Under the pieces are notes generated by a model. That model was not told the DNA's origin. It ran no database searches and was given only the letters and a program-made list of their open reading frames with translations. A program made the translations under genes and the position numbers. Shown here one piece after another: positions 36,064-46,055 of a DNA stretch of 64,000 bases. Position 1 is the stretch's first letter. Every line of letters begins with the position of its first letter. The stretch is from Maribacter sedimenticola (lineage in GTDB: Bacteria > Bacteroidota > Bacteroidia > Flavobacteriales > Flavobacteriaceae), in assembly GCF_900188415.1 (NCBI RefSeq), contig NZ_FZNV01000002.1:539339-603338 (forward strand), read 5' to 3'.

Positions 36064-38493
36064 TTACCGTAAACTTGCTCCTAGTTTTTGTTCGTAATTT
36101 TTTTGAAGCTTGCTCATTATTTTCTCTATCTGCTTATCCGTCAGTGTACTCTTATCATCTTGGAGGGTGAAACTGACTGCATAGGATTTTTTGCCCTCCG
36201 GTAAGTTAGCACCTTCATAGACATCAAAAAGAGAAATATCCTTTAAGTATTTGCGCTCTACGCTCTCAGCCAATTCATAAAGCTCTTTATACGTAGTTTT
36301 CTGATCGAGCAACAAAGCAAAATCCCTCTTAACTTCTGGGTATTTAGGAATCTCTTTGTATAGTACTGGAGTATTGCTCAATTGTTTCAGGATTACGTCC
36401 CAATTAAAATCGGCAAATAAAATATCCTGTTTAATATCAAATTGCTTAAGAATGGTTTTTTTGACCAACCCAAAAGAAACCAAATTGTTTTTCTTATAAA
36501 ATAAAGAAAGGCCTTCTGAGAATAAATTGGATTCCGTTGGCAAACTTTTTAGATCACTAAGTCCCAAACGGGTAAGAATGGTTTCTACAATTGTTTTTAA
36601 TTCAAAAAAATTGGTTGCAACAGGTTTGCTGGTCCAACTTTCTGGTAAGGTGTTTCCGCACAAAAGAATACTGAGGTATTTATTTTCTATGCGTTTATTT
36701 TCTTTGGATAAATATGTTTTACCAAATTCAAATAATTTAAGATTTCCTCTTTTTCTATTGATGTTATAATTGGCCGTTTCTAGGGCAGAAAATAAGGAAG
36801 CTCGTCTAAGTACTGATAAATCTCCACTCAGGGGGTTAATGATCTGTACGGATTCCGTTTGGCTGTCATTTGTTTGCAACAGCTCGGCATAATTTGGATT
36901 GGTAAGGCTATTGGTAAGTATTTCATAATAGCCCTTAGATGCCAAAAGGTTGCCTATTGTATTTTGAATAATATGGTCCTCTGTAGGAGAAGTGGTAGCT
37001 ATAGAGGCATTTAATTTATTACCAAAAGCAATATTGTTATATCCGTATACCCGTAAAATTTCTTCGATGACATCAACTTGGCGCTGAACATCCACTCTGT
37101 AGGAAGGTACTTCAAGCCCCATACCAGCTTCGGTAACGTTCTTTACTTTAATATCAAGTGATGCCAAAATGGATTTAATGGTATCCTGCGGAATTTCTTG
37201 CCCTATTAATTTATTTATTTTTTCAAAGGCCAGGAATACTTCAAAATTGGTGACTTTATTGGGGTACAGGTCAATAATATCTGATGTTATTTCGCCGCCG
37301 GCAATATCCTTTATGAGCAAAGCGGCTCGTTTAAGGCTGTATTCCACATTTTCAATATCAATACCGCGTTCAAACCTAAACGATGCATCCGTATTTAATC
37401 CATGTCTCTTTGCAGATTTCCGGATAGCCACCGGATTAAAATAAGCACTTTCTAAAAATATAGAGGTTGTACTCTCGGTAACACCGGAATCCAATCCACC
37501 AAAAATACCTGCCAGGCAAAGTGGATTTTTGGAATCACATATCATTAGATCATCTTCATGCAAGGTTCTTTCTACACCATCTAACGTTGTAAACTTGGTG
37601 CCTTTGGGCATGGTCTGAACAACAATTTTATGTCCTTTTATTTTTGCGGCATCAAAAGCATGTAAGGGCTGACCTAATTCGTGCAATACATAATTGGTAG
37701 CATCTACGACATTGTTCTTAGGTGTCAATCCTATGGATTTAAGTCTATTTTGTAGCCAAGTAGGAGAAGGCTGTACAATTAAATTGCTTAGCGTAACCCC
37801 ACAATATCTAGGGGCCAAAGAAGAATCCTTTACATCTACGTCAATTTTTAACGAACGATCGTTTATGTTAAAATGACTGGTAGAAGGTGTAATCAGTTCC
37901 TTGGTAATTTCTTTTTGTTTTAGACCGGCCTTTAGGTCTCTTGCCACTCCAAAATGGCTCATGGCATCTGCACGATTGGGAGTTAGTCCAATTTCAAAGA
38001 TTTCATCCAGCTCAATATCAAATAGCTCCGCACAAGGCGTACCTACCTTTAAATTTTTATCCAATACCATAATGCCTTCATGGCTTGTGCCCAATCCTAA
38101 TTCGTCTTCGGCGCAAATCATACCGTGACTTTCCTCTCCTCGTATTTTTCCCTTTTTTATAGTCCAGGCTTCTCCTTCTGGGGTATATAAAGTAGTACCT
38201 ATGGTAGCAACAGGTACTTTTTGCCCTGCCGCGACATTACTTGCGCCACAAACTATTTGTAGGGGATCTTCCAAGCCTATATCTACCATGGTAACATTCA
38301 ACTTGTCCGCGTTGGTATGTTTTTCACAGCTAAGGACATGGCCTACGACCACTCCTTTTAGTCCTCCTTTAACAGATTCAAATTTTTCGACACCTTCAAC
38401 CTCAAGTCCTAAATCGGTCAATAGTTCAGCGGTTTCATCAGATTCCCAATCTATTTTAATGAACTGTTTTAACCAGTTGTATGATATTTTCAT
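36064..38493 (-). CDS. pheT: Phenylalanine--tRNA ligase beta subunit
   Basis: 809 residues, full length. Order: N-terminal OB-fold tRNA-binding domain (about 40-155, VVVGHVLSCEKHTNADKLNV), B1/B3-B4 editing region (about 215-390, with GQPLHAFDAAKIKG and LCLAGIFGG), B5 (405-475), the catalytic-like core (EEILRVYGYNNI, then SLTNPNYAELL), and the C-terminal anticodon-binding FDX-ACB domain (716-808, KYPEVKRDFALLLDQ). It forms an alpha2-beta2 enzyme with PheS, which is not in the window, as is usual in Flavobacteriaceae where pheS and pheT are apart. Confidence 0.98.
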   Translation of the reverse strand: MKISYNWLKQFIKIDWESDETAELLTDLGLEVEGVEKFESVKGGLKGVVVGHVLSCEKHTNADKLNVTMVDIGLEDPLQIVCGASNVAAGQKVPVATIGTTLYTPEGEAWTIKKGKIRGEESHGMICAEDELGLGTSHEGIMVLDKNLKVGTPCAELFDIELDEIFEIGLTPNRADAMSHFGVARDLKAGLKQKEITKELITPSTSHFNINDRSLKIDVDVKDSSLAPRYCGVTLSNLIVQPSPTWLQNRLKSIGLTPKNNVVDATNYVLHELGQPLHAFDAAKIKGHKIVVQTMPKGTKFTTLDGVERTLHEDDLMICDSKNPLCLAGIFGGLDSGVTESTTSIFLESAYFNPVAIRKSAKRHGLNTDASFRFERGIDIENVEYSLKRAALLIKDIAGGEITSDIIDLYPNKVTNFEVFLAFEKINKLIGQEIPQDTIKSILASLDIKVKNVTEAGMGLEVPSYRVDVQRQVDVIEEILRVYGYNNIAFGNKLNASIATTSPTEDHIIQNTIGNLLASKGYYEILTNSLTNPNYAELLQTNDSQTESVQIINPLSGDLSVLRRASLFSALETANYNINRKRGNLKLFEFGKTYLSKENKRIENKYLSILLCGNTLPESWTSKPVATNFFELKTIVETILTRLGLSDLKSLPTESNLFSEGLSLFYKKNNLVSFGLVKKTILKQFDIKQDILFADFNWDVILKQLSNTPVLYKEIPKYPEVKRDFALLLDQKTTYKELYELAESVERKYLKDISLFDVYEGANLPEGKKSYAVSFTLQDDKSTLTDKQIEKIMSKLQKNYEQKLGASLR

Positions 38494-38616
38494 TCAAATC
38501 ATTTAAGGGCGCAAAGATAAAACAATGCCCGTAGACATTCAATATGGAGATAAGTGTTTCTTTTAATTTTTAATTGTGGGTTATATATCGTTATTTCGGG
38601 CCGTAAATGTATTGTG

Positions 38617-39843
38617 ATGAAAATAGGTGTAAGAATCTTGATTTTTTGTATGTTGATAATATCCTGTAAGGAGCAAGTACAGGATGCAAGTTTGAACGAA
38701 GGAATCTGGCGTGTAGAATTGGAAGTAATGGACAACCAACTACTACCGTTTAATCTTAAAGTGGATAAGGGTGAGAATGGGGAATATATCATGAAAATCC
38801 TTAATGCGGATGAAGTGATTGAAGTAGATGAAATAAAGATTTTTGAAGATTCAATTATAATGCAGACCCCAGTGTTTGAGGGATATTTGGCAGGGACGTT
38901 TACCAATTCTTCAATAACCGGTTCTTTCGTAAAGGAAAGTTTGGACAGAATAGTACCGTTTAAGGCCGTATATGGAGAAGAAGAGCGTTTTTCAATAAAA
39001 AATTCCAGCAAAAAAAATGTATCCGGTATATGGGAAACCTATTTTAGTCCCCATACGGATGATGGTTATCTGGGTAAAGGTATATTCTTGCAAGAAGATA
39101 ATAAGGTTACAGGTACTTTTAGAACTACGACTGGGGATTATAGATATTTGGACGGTGTCGTAGACGGGGACTCGTTAAAACTTTCCGCATTTGATGGGGC
39201 TCATGCCTTCTTGTTTACCGCAAAGGTTACGGATTCTAGTATGAACGGTATATTTTATTCCGGGAATCATTTTAAGGAACCTTTTATTGCGAGTAGAAAT
39301 GAAGGTTTTGATTTACCAAGTCCAGATTCATTAACTTTTATAAAAGAGGGATATGATCAATTGGCGTTTGAATTTCCAAATATTAACGGGGTTACGGTTT
39401 CTTTGGCAGATGACCAATTTAAGGATAAGGTGGTCATTGTACAGTTAATGGGAACATGGTGCCCCAATTGCTTGGATGAGACAAAGTTTTTGGTGAATTA
39501 CCTTGAGCAAAACCCCAATGAGGATATTGCAATCATAGGTTTGGCATTTGAATCTGTCAAGACAAAGGAGAAGGCTATTAAGGCAATTGAGCGTCTTACG
39601 GATAGGATAGGGGTAAAGTATCCTATTTTATTAGCGCAATATGGTTCTTATGATAAGGCAGAGGCCCAGAAAAAACTACCTATGCTTAATCATGTATTAT
39701 CCTACCCAACTACCATATTTATTGATAAAAAAGGTGATGTAAGAAAAATTCATACCGGATTCAACGGTCCTGCAACGGGTGATAAATTTTTGGAATTTAA
39801 AAAGGAATTTAACGGGTTTATTGAGCAATTGCTACAAGAGTAA
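38617..39843 (+). CDS. TlpA-like peroxiredoxin/thioredoxin lipoprotein
   Basis: 408 residues from the ATG at 38617, which gives a lipoprotein signal (MKIGVRILIFCMLIISC); the longer frame from 38554 was rejected. The first ~260 residues are beta-rich and bind no known ligand. The C-terminal ~150 form a TlpA/ResA thioredoxin domain with the active-site GTWCPNCLDE (CxxC) and the cis-Pro motif SYPTTIFIDKKG. It probably reduces thiols in the periplasm. Convergent with leuB, 3 bases apart. Confidence 0.9.
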   Translation: MKIGVRILIFCMLIISCKEQVQDASLNEGIWRVELEVMDNQLLPFNLKVDKGENGEYIMKILNADEVIEVDEIKIFEDSIIMQTPVFEGYLAGTFTNSSITGSFVKESLDRIVPFKAVYGEEERFSIKNSSKKNVSGIWETYFSPHTDDGYLGKGIFLQEDNKVTGTFRTTTGDYRYLDGVVDGDSLKLSAFDGAHAFLFTAKVTDSSMNGIFYSGNHFKEPFIASRNEGFDLPSPDSLTFIKEGYDQLAFEFPNINGVTVSLADDQFKDKVVIVQLMGTWCPNCLDETKFLVNYLEQNPNEDIAIIGLAFESVKTKEKAIKAIERLTDRIGVKYPILLAQYGSYDKAEAQKKLPMLNHVLSYPTTIFIDKKGDVRKIHTGFNGPATGDKFLEFKKEFNGFIEQLLQE

Positions 39844-39846
39844 TGA

Positions 39847-40965
39847 TTAAATGATAGTAGATTTGCCTAAACCTATATTTTCATCGTTCATGGTAAAGGT
39901 GCCATCCAATTCCATGATGTTGTCCGCTATGAAATCACCTACGTAATTTGTTCCATATTTGGAACTTCCCATAATATCCGGAGTAACGATTTTTTTAGAA
40001 AACGATTTCAAAACGGCAGCCACTACAGCATCTGATTCTTCATCCATCTTAAAATGTTGCAATAACATGGCCATACTTAAAATAGATGCGACAGGGTTGG
40101 CAATATTCTTACCTTTTGCATCTGGATATGAACCGTGAATAGGCTCAAACATAGCGTATTCCAGTCCTACGGAGGCTGACGGTAACAAACCTATGGATCC
40201 GGCAATTACACTTCCTTGATCGGAAAGGATGTCGCCAAACATGTTGTCCGTAAGTATAACATCGAATTGAGATGGATTCAAGATCATCTGCACTGCGGCA
40301 TTGTCAATAAAAAGGCAATCTAAAGTAACATCTGGGTAGCTCTCCGAAATAGAATGGACCACCCTGCGCCACAATCTTGAAGTTTCCAATACATTGGCCT
40401 TGTCTACCAAGGTAACTTTCTTCTTTCTTGAACGTGCTGATTTAAAGGCTAAATGTGCTATTCTACTAATTTCCGCTTCGGTATATGTGCAGGTATCCGT
40501 TGCTGAACTTTGGTCGTTGCCTACGGCTTTGTCCCCATAATATATGCCTCCTGATAATTCCCTAAAAATGACCAGGTCCGTATCCTTTACACTTTTTTTG
40601 GGCAGCGGAGATTGCTTTACGAGAGAGGGAAATACCTTTACGGGTCTAATATTTGCAAAAAGGCCAAGCTCCTTTCGTAATTTTAACAGGCCTTGTTCCG
40701 GCCAAACCTTGGCTTTAGGATTATCATCAAATTCTGGCAAGCCCAAAGCCCCAAATAGGGTGGCATCGGTATTTTTACAGATTTCCAATGTTTCATCGGG
40801 TAGTGGGGTGCCTGTTTTTTTAATCGCAGTTGCGCCTATTAACCCTTTTTTAAAAGTAAAGCTATGGCCAAAGGTTTCTTCAACAGAACGTAGGCATTTA
40901 ATGGATTGGGCTACGACTTCGGGCCCAATACCATCACCTTCCAATACCGCGATATTTAAATGCAT
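39847..40965 (-). CDS. leuB: 3-isopropylmalate dehydrogenase
   Basis: 372 residues. LeuB oxidatively decarboxylates 3-isopropylmalate to 2-oxoisocaproate with NAD+, third step of leucine synthesis. Motifs: VLEGDGIGPEVV (residues 6-17), the substrate loop with FANIRPVKVFPSL and FRELSGGIYYG, and the metal site DNMFGDILSDQGSVIAGSIGLLPSAS (Asp residues in parts DNMFGDILSD). It begins 2 bases after leuA's stop, in one unit. No leuC or leuD adjoins. Confidence 0.97.
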   Translation of the reverse strand: MHLNIAVLEGDGIGPEVVAQSIKCLRSVEETFGHSFTFKKGLIGATAIKKTGTPLPDETLEICKNTDATLFGALGLPEFDDNPKAKVWPEQGLLKLRKELGLFANIRPVKVFPSLVKQSPLPKKSVKDTDLVIFRELSGGIYYGDKAVGNDQSSATDTCTYTEAEISRIAHLAFKSARSRKKKVTLVDKANVLETSRLWRRVVHSISESYPDVTLDCLFIDNAAVQMILNPSQFDVILTDNMFGDILSDQGSVIAGSIGLLPSASVGLEYAMFEPIHGSYPDAKGKNIANPVASILSMAMLLQHFKMDEESDAVVAAVLKSFSKKIVTPDIMGSSKYGTNYVGDFIADNIMELDGTFTMNDENIGLGKSTII

Positions 40966-40967
40966 AA

Positions 40968-42140
40968 TTAACTAATACGTTGTAAATCTATTTTTGAGGT
41001 TTCAACAATTTGGTGAATATCCTCGTCCTTGACCTCTTTTTTTGAATCTGCATAGGCCAAAAATTCTTCATACACGGTATCCAATTGGGTTTTGGTCAGT
41101 TCATAACCTACAATCTTGGCTCTATAGGCCAAAGCGGCCCTTCCGCTCCGTGCGGTAAGCACAATGGATGATTCCGTTACACCTACATCAGAGGGATCCA
41201 TGATTTCATAAGTTTCCCTGTTTTTGATAACACCATCTTGATGAATACCGGAACTATGTGCAAATGCATTGGCCCCTACGATAGCTTTGTTGGGCTGAAC
41301 CATCATTCCCATTTTATTGGAAACCATTTTACTGGTATCATAAAGAAGCTTGCTGTTTATGGTGGTATCTAAGTTAAGGTCCGGATGCTGGCGCATAATC
41401 ATCACTACTTCTTCTAAGGAAGTATTGCCTGCCCGCTCCCCAATACCATTAATGGTACATTCTATCTGCCTGGCACCGTTCATAACGCCCGCTATGGAGT
41501 TTGCCGTAGCTAGGCCCAGGTCGTTATGACAATGACATGAAAGTATTGCCTTTTCTATTCCCTTTACGTTTTCCTTTAAATATTTGATTTTGCCGCCATA
41601 TTCCTCCGGAAGGCAGTAACCTGTTGTATCTGGTATGTTAAGTACTGTAGCGCCTGCTTTTATAACGGCTTCGCAAACACGTGCCAAAAATTCATTGTCC
41701 GTTCTTCCTGCATCTTCAGCGTAAAACTCAACATCCTCTACAAAAGTCTTGGCATAGCTGACCGCTGCAACAGCGCGTTCTATAATGGCATCCCTGTTAG
41801 AATTGAACTTATATTTTATATGTGAGTCAGATGTACCTATACCTGTATGTATTCTTGGTGTCTTGGCATGTTTTAACGCCTCTGCGGCCACTTCAATATC
41901 TTTCCTTACCGCTCTGGTCAATCCGCAAACGGTAGCATTTTTAACGAGTTTTGCTATGGCTTCGACAGATTTAAAATCACCCGGACTTGAAACAGGGAAA
42001 CCGGCTTCGATGATATTAACGCCCAATAAATCTAGACGCTCAGCGATGACCAATTTTTGGTCCATGTCCAACTTGCAGCCAGGGACCTGTTCTCCATCTC
42101 TTAATGTCGTGTCAAATATTTGTACTATATCTTTACTCAT
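40968..42140 (-). CDS. leuA: 2-isopropylmalate synthase, short form
   Basis: 390 residues. LeuA condenses acetyl-CoA with 2-oxoisovalerate, the first step of leucine synthesis. The N-terminal TIM barrel has [13 protein letters not shown] (residues 9-21), the GxGxS-type substrate stretch, and the metal motif [15 protein letters not shown]. The C-terminal LeuA allosteric domain (about 120 residues in the ~510-residue form) is absent; the protein ends after the two linker domains. Feedback control by leucine at that domain is therefore not expected. A homocitrate or citramalate synthase is possible but the leuB neighbour favours leucine synthesis. Confidence 0.93.
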   Translation of the reverse strand: MSKDIVQIFDTTLRDGEQVPGCKLDMDQKLVIAERLDLLGVNIIEAGFPVSSPGDFKSVEAIAKLVKNATVCGLTRAVRKDIEVAAEALKHAKTPRIHTGIGTSDSHIKYKFNSNRDAIIERAVAAVSYAKTFVEDVEFYAEDAGRTDNEFLARVCEAVIKAGATVLNIPDTTGYCLPEEYGGKIKYLKENVKGIEKAILSCHCHNDLGLATANSIAGVMNGARQIECTINGIGERAGNTSLEEVVMIMRQHPDLNLDTTINSKLLYDTSKMVSNKMGMMVQPNKAIVGANAFAHSSGIHQDGVIKNRETYEIMDPSDVGVTESSIVLTARSGRAALAYRAKIVGYELTKTQLDTVYEEFLAYADSKKEVKDEDIHQIVETSKIDLQRIS

Positions 42141-42285
42141 TATATTTATGTAATTTTACTCGTCAAACGAATATATAACCTAATACACAAAATTCATAAA
42201 TTTTGTTACCACGTTTACAACGTTAAGACAGATTTTTAGGTATATAAAATGCTGAATTGCAATTATTTAAATACTTTTTTTTACG

Positions 42286-43830
42286 ATGACAAATGCCCAT
42301 AAAGATGCTTTGTTTGTTTTAGTGAAATCTCTTTCAAAATCTGAGAAGCGACAGTTCAAGCTTTATGTTGGCAGATTAGGGGTAAATACCGATGCAAAAT
42401 TTCTGGCGCTTTTCAATTTATTGGATAAAATTAAGCAATATGATGAGAAAATAATACTAGAAAGTGGGATAGTTAAGAAAGCACAGTTATCTAACTTAAA
42501 AGCACATCTTTATAAGCAAATTTTAGTGAGCTTGCGCTTAAATCCCGTAAATCAGAATATTAGGGTGCAAATACGTGAGCAATTGGATTTTGCCACCATT
42601 TTATACCAAAAAGGACTGTATAAGCAAAGTCTTAAAATTCTTGACAAGGTAAAAACGATTGCCATTGAAAACGAGGAAAAGAATATAGCCTATGAGATCG
42701 TAGAGCTGGAAAAAATCATTGAAACCCAATATATTACGCGCAGTATACCGGATAGGGCTAATGAATTGGCCGTACAGGCGAAGGAATTGTCCGGTCATAA
42801 TGTAATGACCAGCAAATTATCCAATCTTTCCCTTCAGTTATACGGAATGATGCTGAAAGTAGGTTATGTGCGCAGCGATGAGGATTACCAAAAAGTGAAA
42901 ACGTATTTTAATGATCATTTGCCCTTGTACAATATTGAGGATTTAGGGTTTCGTGAAAAATTGTGGTTGTACAAAGCATATTTATGGTATAGTTTTTTGA
43001 CTCAGGATTTCCTGTCGTGCTTTAAATATTCCAGTAAGTGGGTTGATCTTTTTTATGACCATAAGGACATGATTTACCTAAACCCTGTTTTCTTTTTAAA
43101 GGGTAACCATTATTTATTGGAATCATTGTTTTATGTCCAGTACAGTTCTCAATTTAAGGAGGTCCTTGAGCGTTTGGAACGAACCATAAAGGAAAAGGAA
43201 TTTCCTGATAATGATAATATAAATTCTTTGGTGTTTATGTACATCAATGCCAATAAGTTAAACCTGCATTTTTTAGAGGGTACTTTTGAAAAAGGGTTGT
43301 ATTTGGTAAAGATTATTGAATACGGAATCAATAAGCACAGGGATCGTATAGATGTGCACCATGTTATGGTTCTCTATTATAAAATAGCCTGTTTGTATTT
43401 TGGTATAGGGGATAACAAAACCTGTATTCAATATCTTAAAAAGATCATTGATAATAAAAATTTGAAGATGCGTGAAGATCTTATGTGTTTTGCACGGGTT
43501 TTAAGTCTTGTGGCGCACTATGAAGCTGGAATGGATTATCACTTGGAAATTCAGTTAAAAAGTACCTATAAGTTTCTTTTAAAAATGAACGATATGCATG
43601 CCGTGCAAAAGGAGATGATAAAATTTCTGAGAGGCTTGGGTAGCATTTACCCTAACGAGTTAAAGGCAGAGTTTCAAAAATTATATACAGAATTAAAAAA
43701 GTATGAAAATCATCCTTATGAGAAAAGGGCCTTTTTATATTTAGATATCCTATCATGGTTGGAAAGTCATTTACAAAATAAGCCGGTGTCGCAAATAATT
43801 CGCGAAAAAGCGATGGCACATAGTCGTTAA
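42286..43830 (+). CDS. Conserved Bacteroidota hypothetical protein, helical repeat
   Basis: 514 residues, no signal peptide or membrane segment, almost wholly alpha-helical, with TPR-like helix pairs (FATILYQKGLYKQSLKILDKV, AYLWYSFLTQDFLSCFKYSSKWVDL, IACLYFGIGDNKTCIQYLKKII, seen in parts). The start KDALFVLVKSLSKSEKRQFKLYV is well suited to a helical repeat. It is a cytoplasmic scaffold-like protein of unknown function. Divergent from leuA, and followed 13 bases later by the permease gene. Confidence 0.8.
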   Translation: MTNAHKDALFVLVKSLSKSEKRQFKLYVGRLGVNTDAKFLALFNLLDKIKQYDEKIILESGIVKKAQLSNLKAHLYKQILVSLRLNPVNQNIRVQIREQLDFATILYQKGLYKQSLKILDKVKTIAIENEEKNIAYEIVELEKIIETQYITRSIPDRANELAVQAKELSGHNVMTSKLSNLSLQLYGMMLKVGYVRSDEDYQKVKTYFNDHLPLYNIEDLGFREKLWLYKAYLWYSFLTQDFLSCFKYSSKWVDLFYDHKDMIYLNPVFFLKGNHYLLESLFYVQYSSQFKEVLERLERTIKEKEFPDNDNINSLVFMYINANKLNLHFLEGTFEKGLYLVKIIEYGINKHRDRIDVHHVMVLYYKIACLYFGIGDNKTCIQYLKKIIDNKNLKMREDLMCFARVLSLVAHYEAGMDYHLEIQLKSTYKFLLKMNDMHAVQKEMIKFLRGLGSIYPNELKAEFQKLYTELKKYENHPYEKRAFLYLDILSWLESHLQNKPVSQIIREKAMAHSR

Positions 43831-43843
43831 GGTAATTTCTGTT

Positions 43844-44698
43844 ATGAAGAAATTACATCTACAGCATTTATTGGAAATTAATCTTGCCATGTTCTTTATT
43901 GCCACTTCTGGCGCATTGGGCAGATATGTTCAATTGCCCGTAACCGTAACTATAGGGGCTAGGGCCATTCTAGCATGTTTTGCACTAGTAGCATTCTGCT
44001 GGTACCAAAAATATTCTTTTAAGATAAAACGTAGCGATTGGACATTAATTGGGCTAACGGGAGTGCTTATGTGTGTGCATTGGTTAACCTATTTCTATGC
44101 CTTGCAATTATCTAGTGTGGCCATAGGTATGTTATCCTTGTTCACTTATCCTGTTATTACCGCTTTTTTGGAACCATTAGTGCTTGGTTCAAAATTTCAG
44201 CGGATACACTTTCTCTTGGCAGTCTTGGTTTTGGTAGGTATGTATATGCTAAGTCCTTCGCTGGATCTTAAAAATTCCAATTCCATTGCAGTTGGGTTTG
44301 GAATATTATCCGCATTGGTCTATGCTATTAGAAATATCTTGTTGAAAAAAAAGGTATCGGAATATAATGGATCTGTTATTATGGTATATCAAACAGCGAT
44401 AACAGGGGTTGTTTTACTGCCTTTTCTGGGTACGGTGCCTTTGGTACAGGTGGTAACTCAATGGCAGGCATTAATTGCCTTGGCAATATTGACAACTGCT
44501 ATTGGCCATACCTTGTTTTTAATGACCTTTAAACATTTTACCATTACCACGGTAAGTATTTTGAGTAGTATACAGCCAATTTATGGAATACTAATTGGGG
44601 CACTGTTTCTTGCGGAAATACCACAGGTCAATACTATAGTTGGCGGTATACTTATTTTAAGTTCTGTCGTGATTGAAAGTATTAGAACCAAATCTTAA
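43844..44698 (+). CDS. EamA/DMT family transporter
   Basis: 284 residues with ten predicted membrane helices arranged as two EamA halves (about 5-135 and 150-280). Typical family features are the GALGRYVQLPVT opening and IQPIYGILIGALFLAEIP near the end. Drug/metabolite transporters move amino acids, nucleotides or other small metabolites across the inner membrane; the substrate cannot be predicted. It probably forms a unit with the helical-repeat protein upstream. Confidence 0.92.
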   Translation: MKKLHLQHLLEINLAMFFIATSGALGRYVQLPVTVTIGARAILACFALVAFCWYQKYSFKIKRSDWTLIGLTGVLMCVHWLTYFYALQLSSVAIGMLSLFTYPVITAFLEPLVLGSKFQRIHFLLAVLVLVGMYMLSPSLDLKNSNSIAVGFGILSALVYAIRNILLKKKVSEYNGSVIMVYQTAITGVVLLPFLGTVPLVQVVTQWQALIALAILTTAIGHTLFLMTFKHFTITTVSILSSIQPIYGILIGALFLAEIPQVNTIVGGILILSSVVIESIRTKS

Positions 44699-44709
44699 AG
44701 TAGCAATAT

Positions 44710-45240
44710 TTAATTATTGGGTTGTGTGCCTCTTGTAGTGGGACCAAATTGACTGATTATATTTTCTCCGAATTTAGTGAATTGTTCATTTTTAGCCATT
44801 TCCCTAACCTTTACAGGGTCAAAATCACCATTGAAATATAAAAAGGAACCGGACAGGTTATCGTTATTATAAATAAGGATTTCCTTTACTGAATTTCTTT
44901 TTTCACGTATGGAAACCACATTACGCTTAAGCTCATCGTTTTTCCTAAAGACTTCTATAAAGGAAGAACCCGTAATACCGTTCATTTGTGCATTTAAATA
45001 TTGTGACCTGGCAGGGGTGGCACTTGGAAATTGCATAAATCGAAGGTCTTTTGTATTACCTACCAAAGCTTTCATTTCTGGAGAAATTTCACTGATCATT
45101 GCCAACATGAATTGGGGAACCCGTATTGCTGTTACCTGATCATCGTTTTTATGGTCATTATAAAAATTATCAATAGAATTATATCCGCCACAAGAAGATA
45201 AAATAGCAAGAAGGAAAATGAAAATTGGAAATCGGCTCAT
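44710..45240 (-). CDS. DUF4252 lipoprotein
   Basis: 176 residues from the ATG at 45240 (MSRFPIFIFLLAILSSC), which gives a proper lipobox at Cys17; the frame to 45294 was rejected because its extra residues precede a signal peptide and overlap the pseudouridine synthase gene. The mature part (TAIRVPQFMLAMISEI, IREKRNSVKEILIYNNDN, FNGDFDPVKVREMA) matches the DUF4252 family, found in Bacteroidota as outer lipoproteins of unknown role, often with ECF sigma factors. None is nearby. Confidence 0.84.
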   Translation of the reverse strand: MSRFPIFIFLLAILSSCGGYNSIDNFYNDHKNDDQVTAIRVPQFMLAMISEISPEMKALVGNTKDLRFMQFPSATPARSQYLNAQMNGITGSSFIEVFRKNDELKRNVVSIREKRNSVKEILIYNNDNLSGSFLYFNGDFDPVKVREMAKNEQFTKFGENIISQFGPTTRGTQPNN

Positions 45241-45275
45241 AATAATAAGTTTAGATTGCTTTAAAAATAGTGAAA

Positions 45276-45974
45276 TTAAAGACATGCGTTCCATATAGGG
45301 TCATTAGGAGGTGGGGCCACAATTTCCATTTGTTCTTTTTTGACGGGATGCATGAATAAGAGCTTGCGGGCGTGTAAATGTATGCTTCCGTCTGCATTGC
45401 TCCGATTAAAACCATATTTTAGATCTCCTTTTATGGGGCATCCTATGGCGGTAAGCTGACTTCTTATTTGATGATGCCTTCCGGTTTCCAAATCAATTTC
45501 CAATAAGAAATAGTTTTGCAAACTCTTTAAGAGTTGATACGTAAGAATTGCTTTTTTACTGTCGTTTACCTCCTTTTGGTGGGCGTATGATTTATTCTGT
45601 TTGGTGTTGCGTTTTAACCAATGTACCAATCTTTTTTCATTATTCTTGGGTTTGTTCTTAACTATGGCCCAATACGTTTTTTTGGCTTCTTTTTCCGCAA
45701 ACATCTTGTTAAGTCGGGGTAAAGCTTTTGAGGTTTTCGCAAATACCACAATACCGGAAGTAGGCCTATCTAAACGATGAACAACACCTAGATATACATT
45801 ACCAGGTTTTTGATATTTCTTTTTCAAGAAAGCCTTTACGGTCTCGCTTAATGGCTGGTCTCCAGTTTTGTCTCCTTGAACAATATCTCCAGGACGTTTA
45901 TTGATTACAATAAGGTGATTGTCCTCATAAAGGACCTGTAAATTTTCTATTGTAGAATGTTGTTTGTTTGACAA
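45276..45974 (-). CDS. RluA-type RNA pseudouridine synthase
   Basis: 232 residues, TTG start (no ATG close by). Family motif LGVVHRLDRPTSGIVVFAK at about 62-80, with the catalytic aspartate D69 in HRLD, followed by the KTYWAIVKN and ETGRHHQIRSQL motifs. There is no S4 domain, so it is the short RluA/RluC-like form that modifies uridines in rRNA or tRNA. The target cannot be told. It is on the same strand as lspA and panB but 81 bases apart. Confidence 0.93.
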   Translation of the reverse strand: MSNKQHSTIENLQVLYEDNHLIVINKRPGDIVQGDKTGDQPLSETVKAFLKKKYQKPGNVYLGVVHRLDRPTSGIVVFAKTSKALPRLNKMFAEKEAKKTYWAIVKNKPKNNEKRLVHWLKRNTKQNKSYAHQKEVNDSKKAILTYQLLKSLQNYFLLEIDLETGRHHQIRSQLTAIGCPIKGDLKYGFNRSNADGSIHLHARKLLFMHPVKKEQMEIVAPPPNDPIWNACL

Positions 45975-46055
45975 ATTATTTTAGGCTAAAAAAAATTAAA
46001 ATAGATTGAATAATATTTTGGATAATGCACGTGGTAATTAAAAAGTCCGCTGTTT

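Noticed and set aside
38499..39011. Minus-strand 170-codon frame
   Set aside because: Opposite the TlpA-like lipoprotein gene and without recognisable motifs.
40544..40975. Plus-strand 143-codon frame over leuB
   Set aside because: Antisense to leuB; no start signal or family features.
42141..42285. Leucine leader peptide or attenuator before leuA
   Set aside because: No short frame rich in leucine codons and no competing hairpins seen in the 145-base leader.
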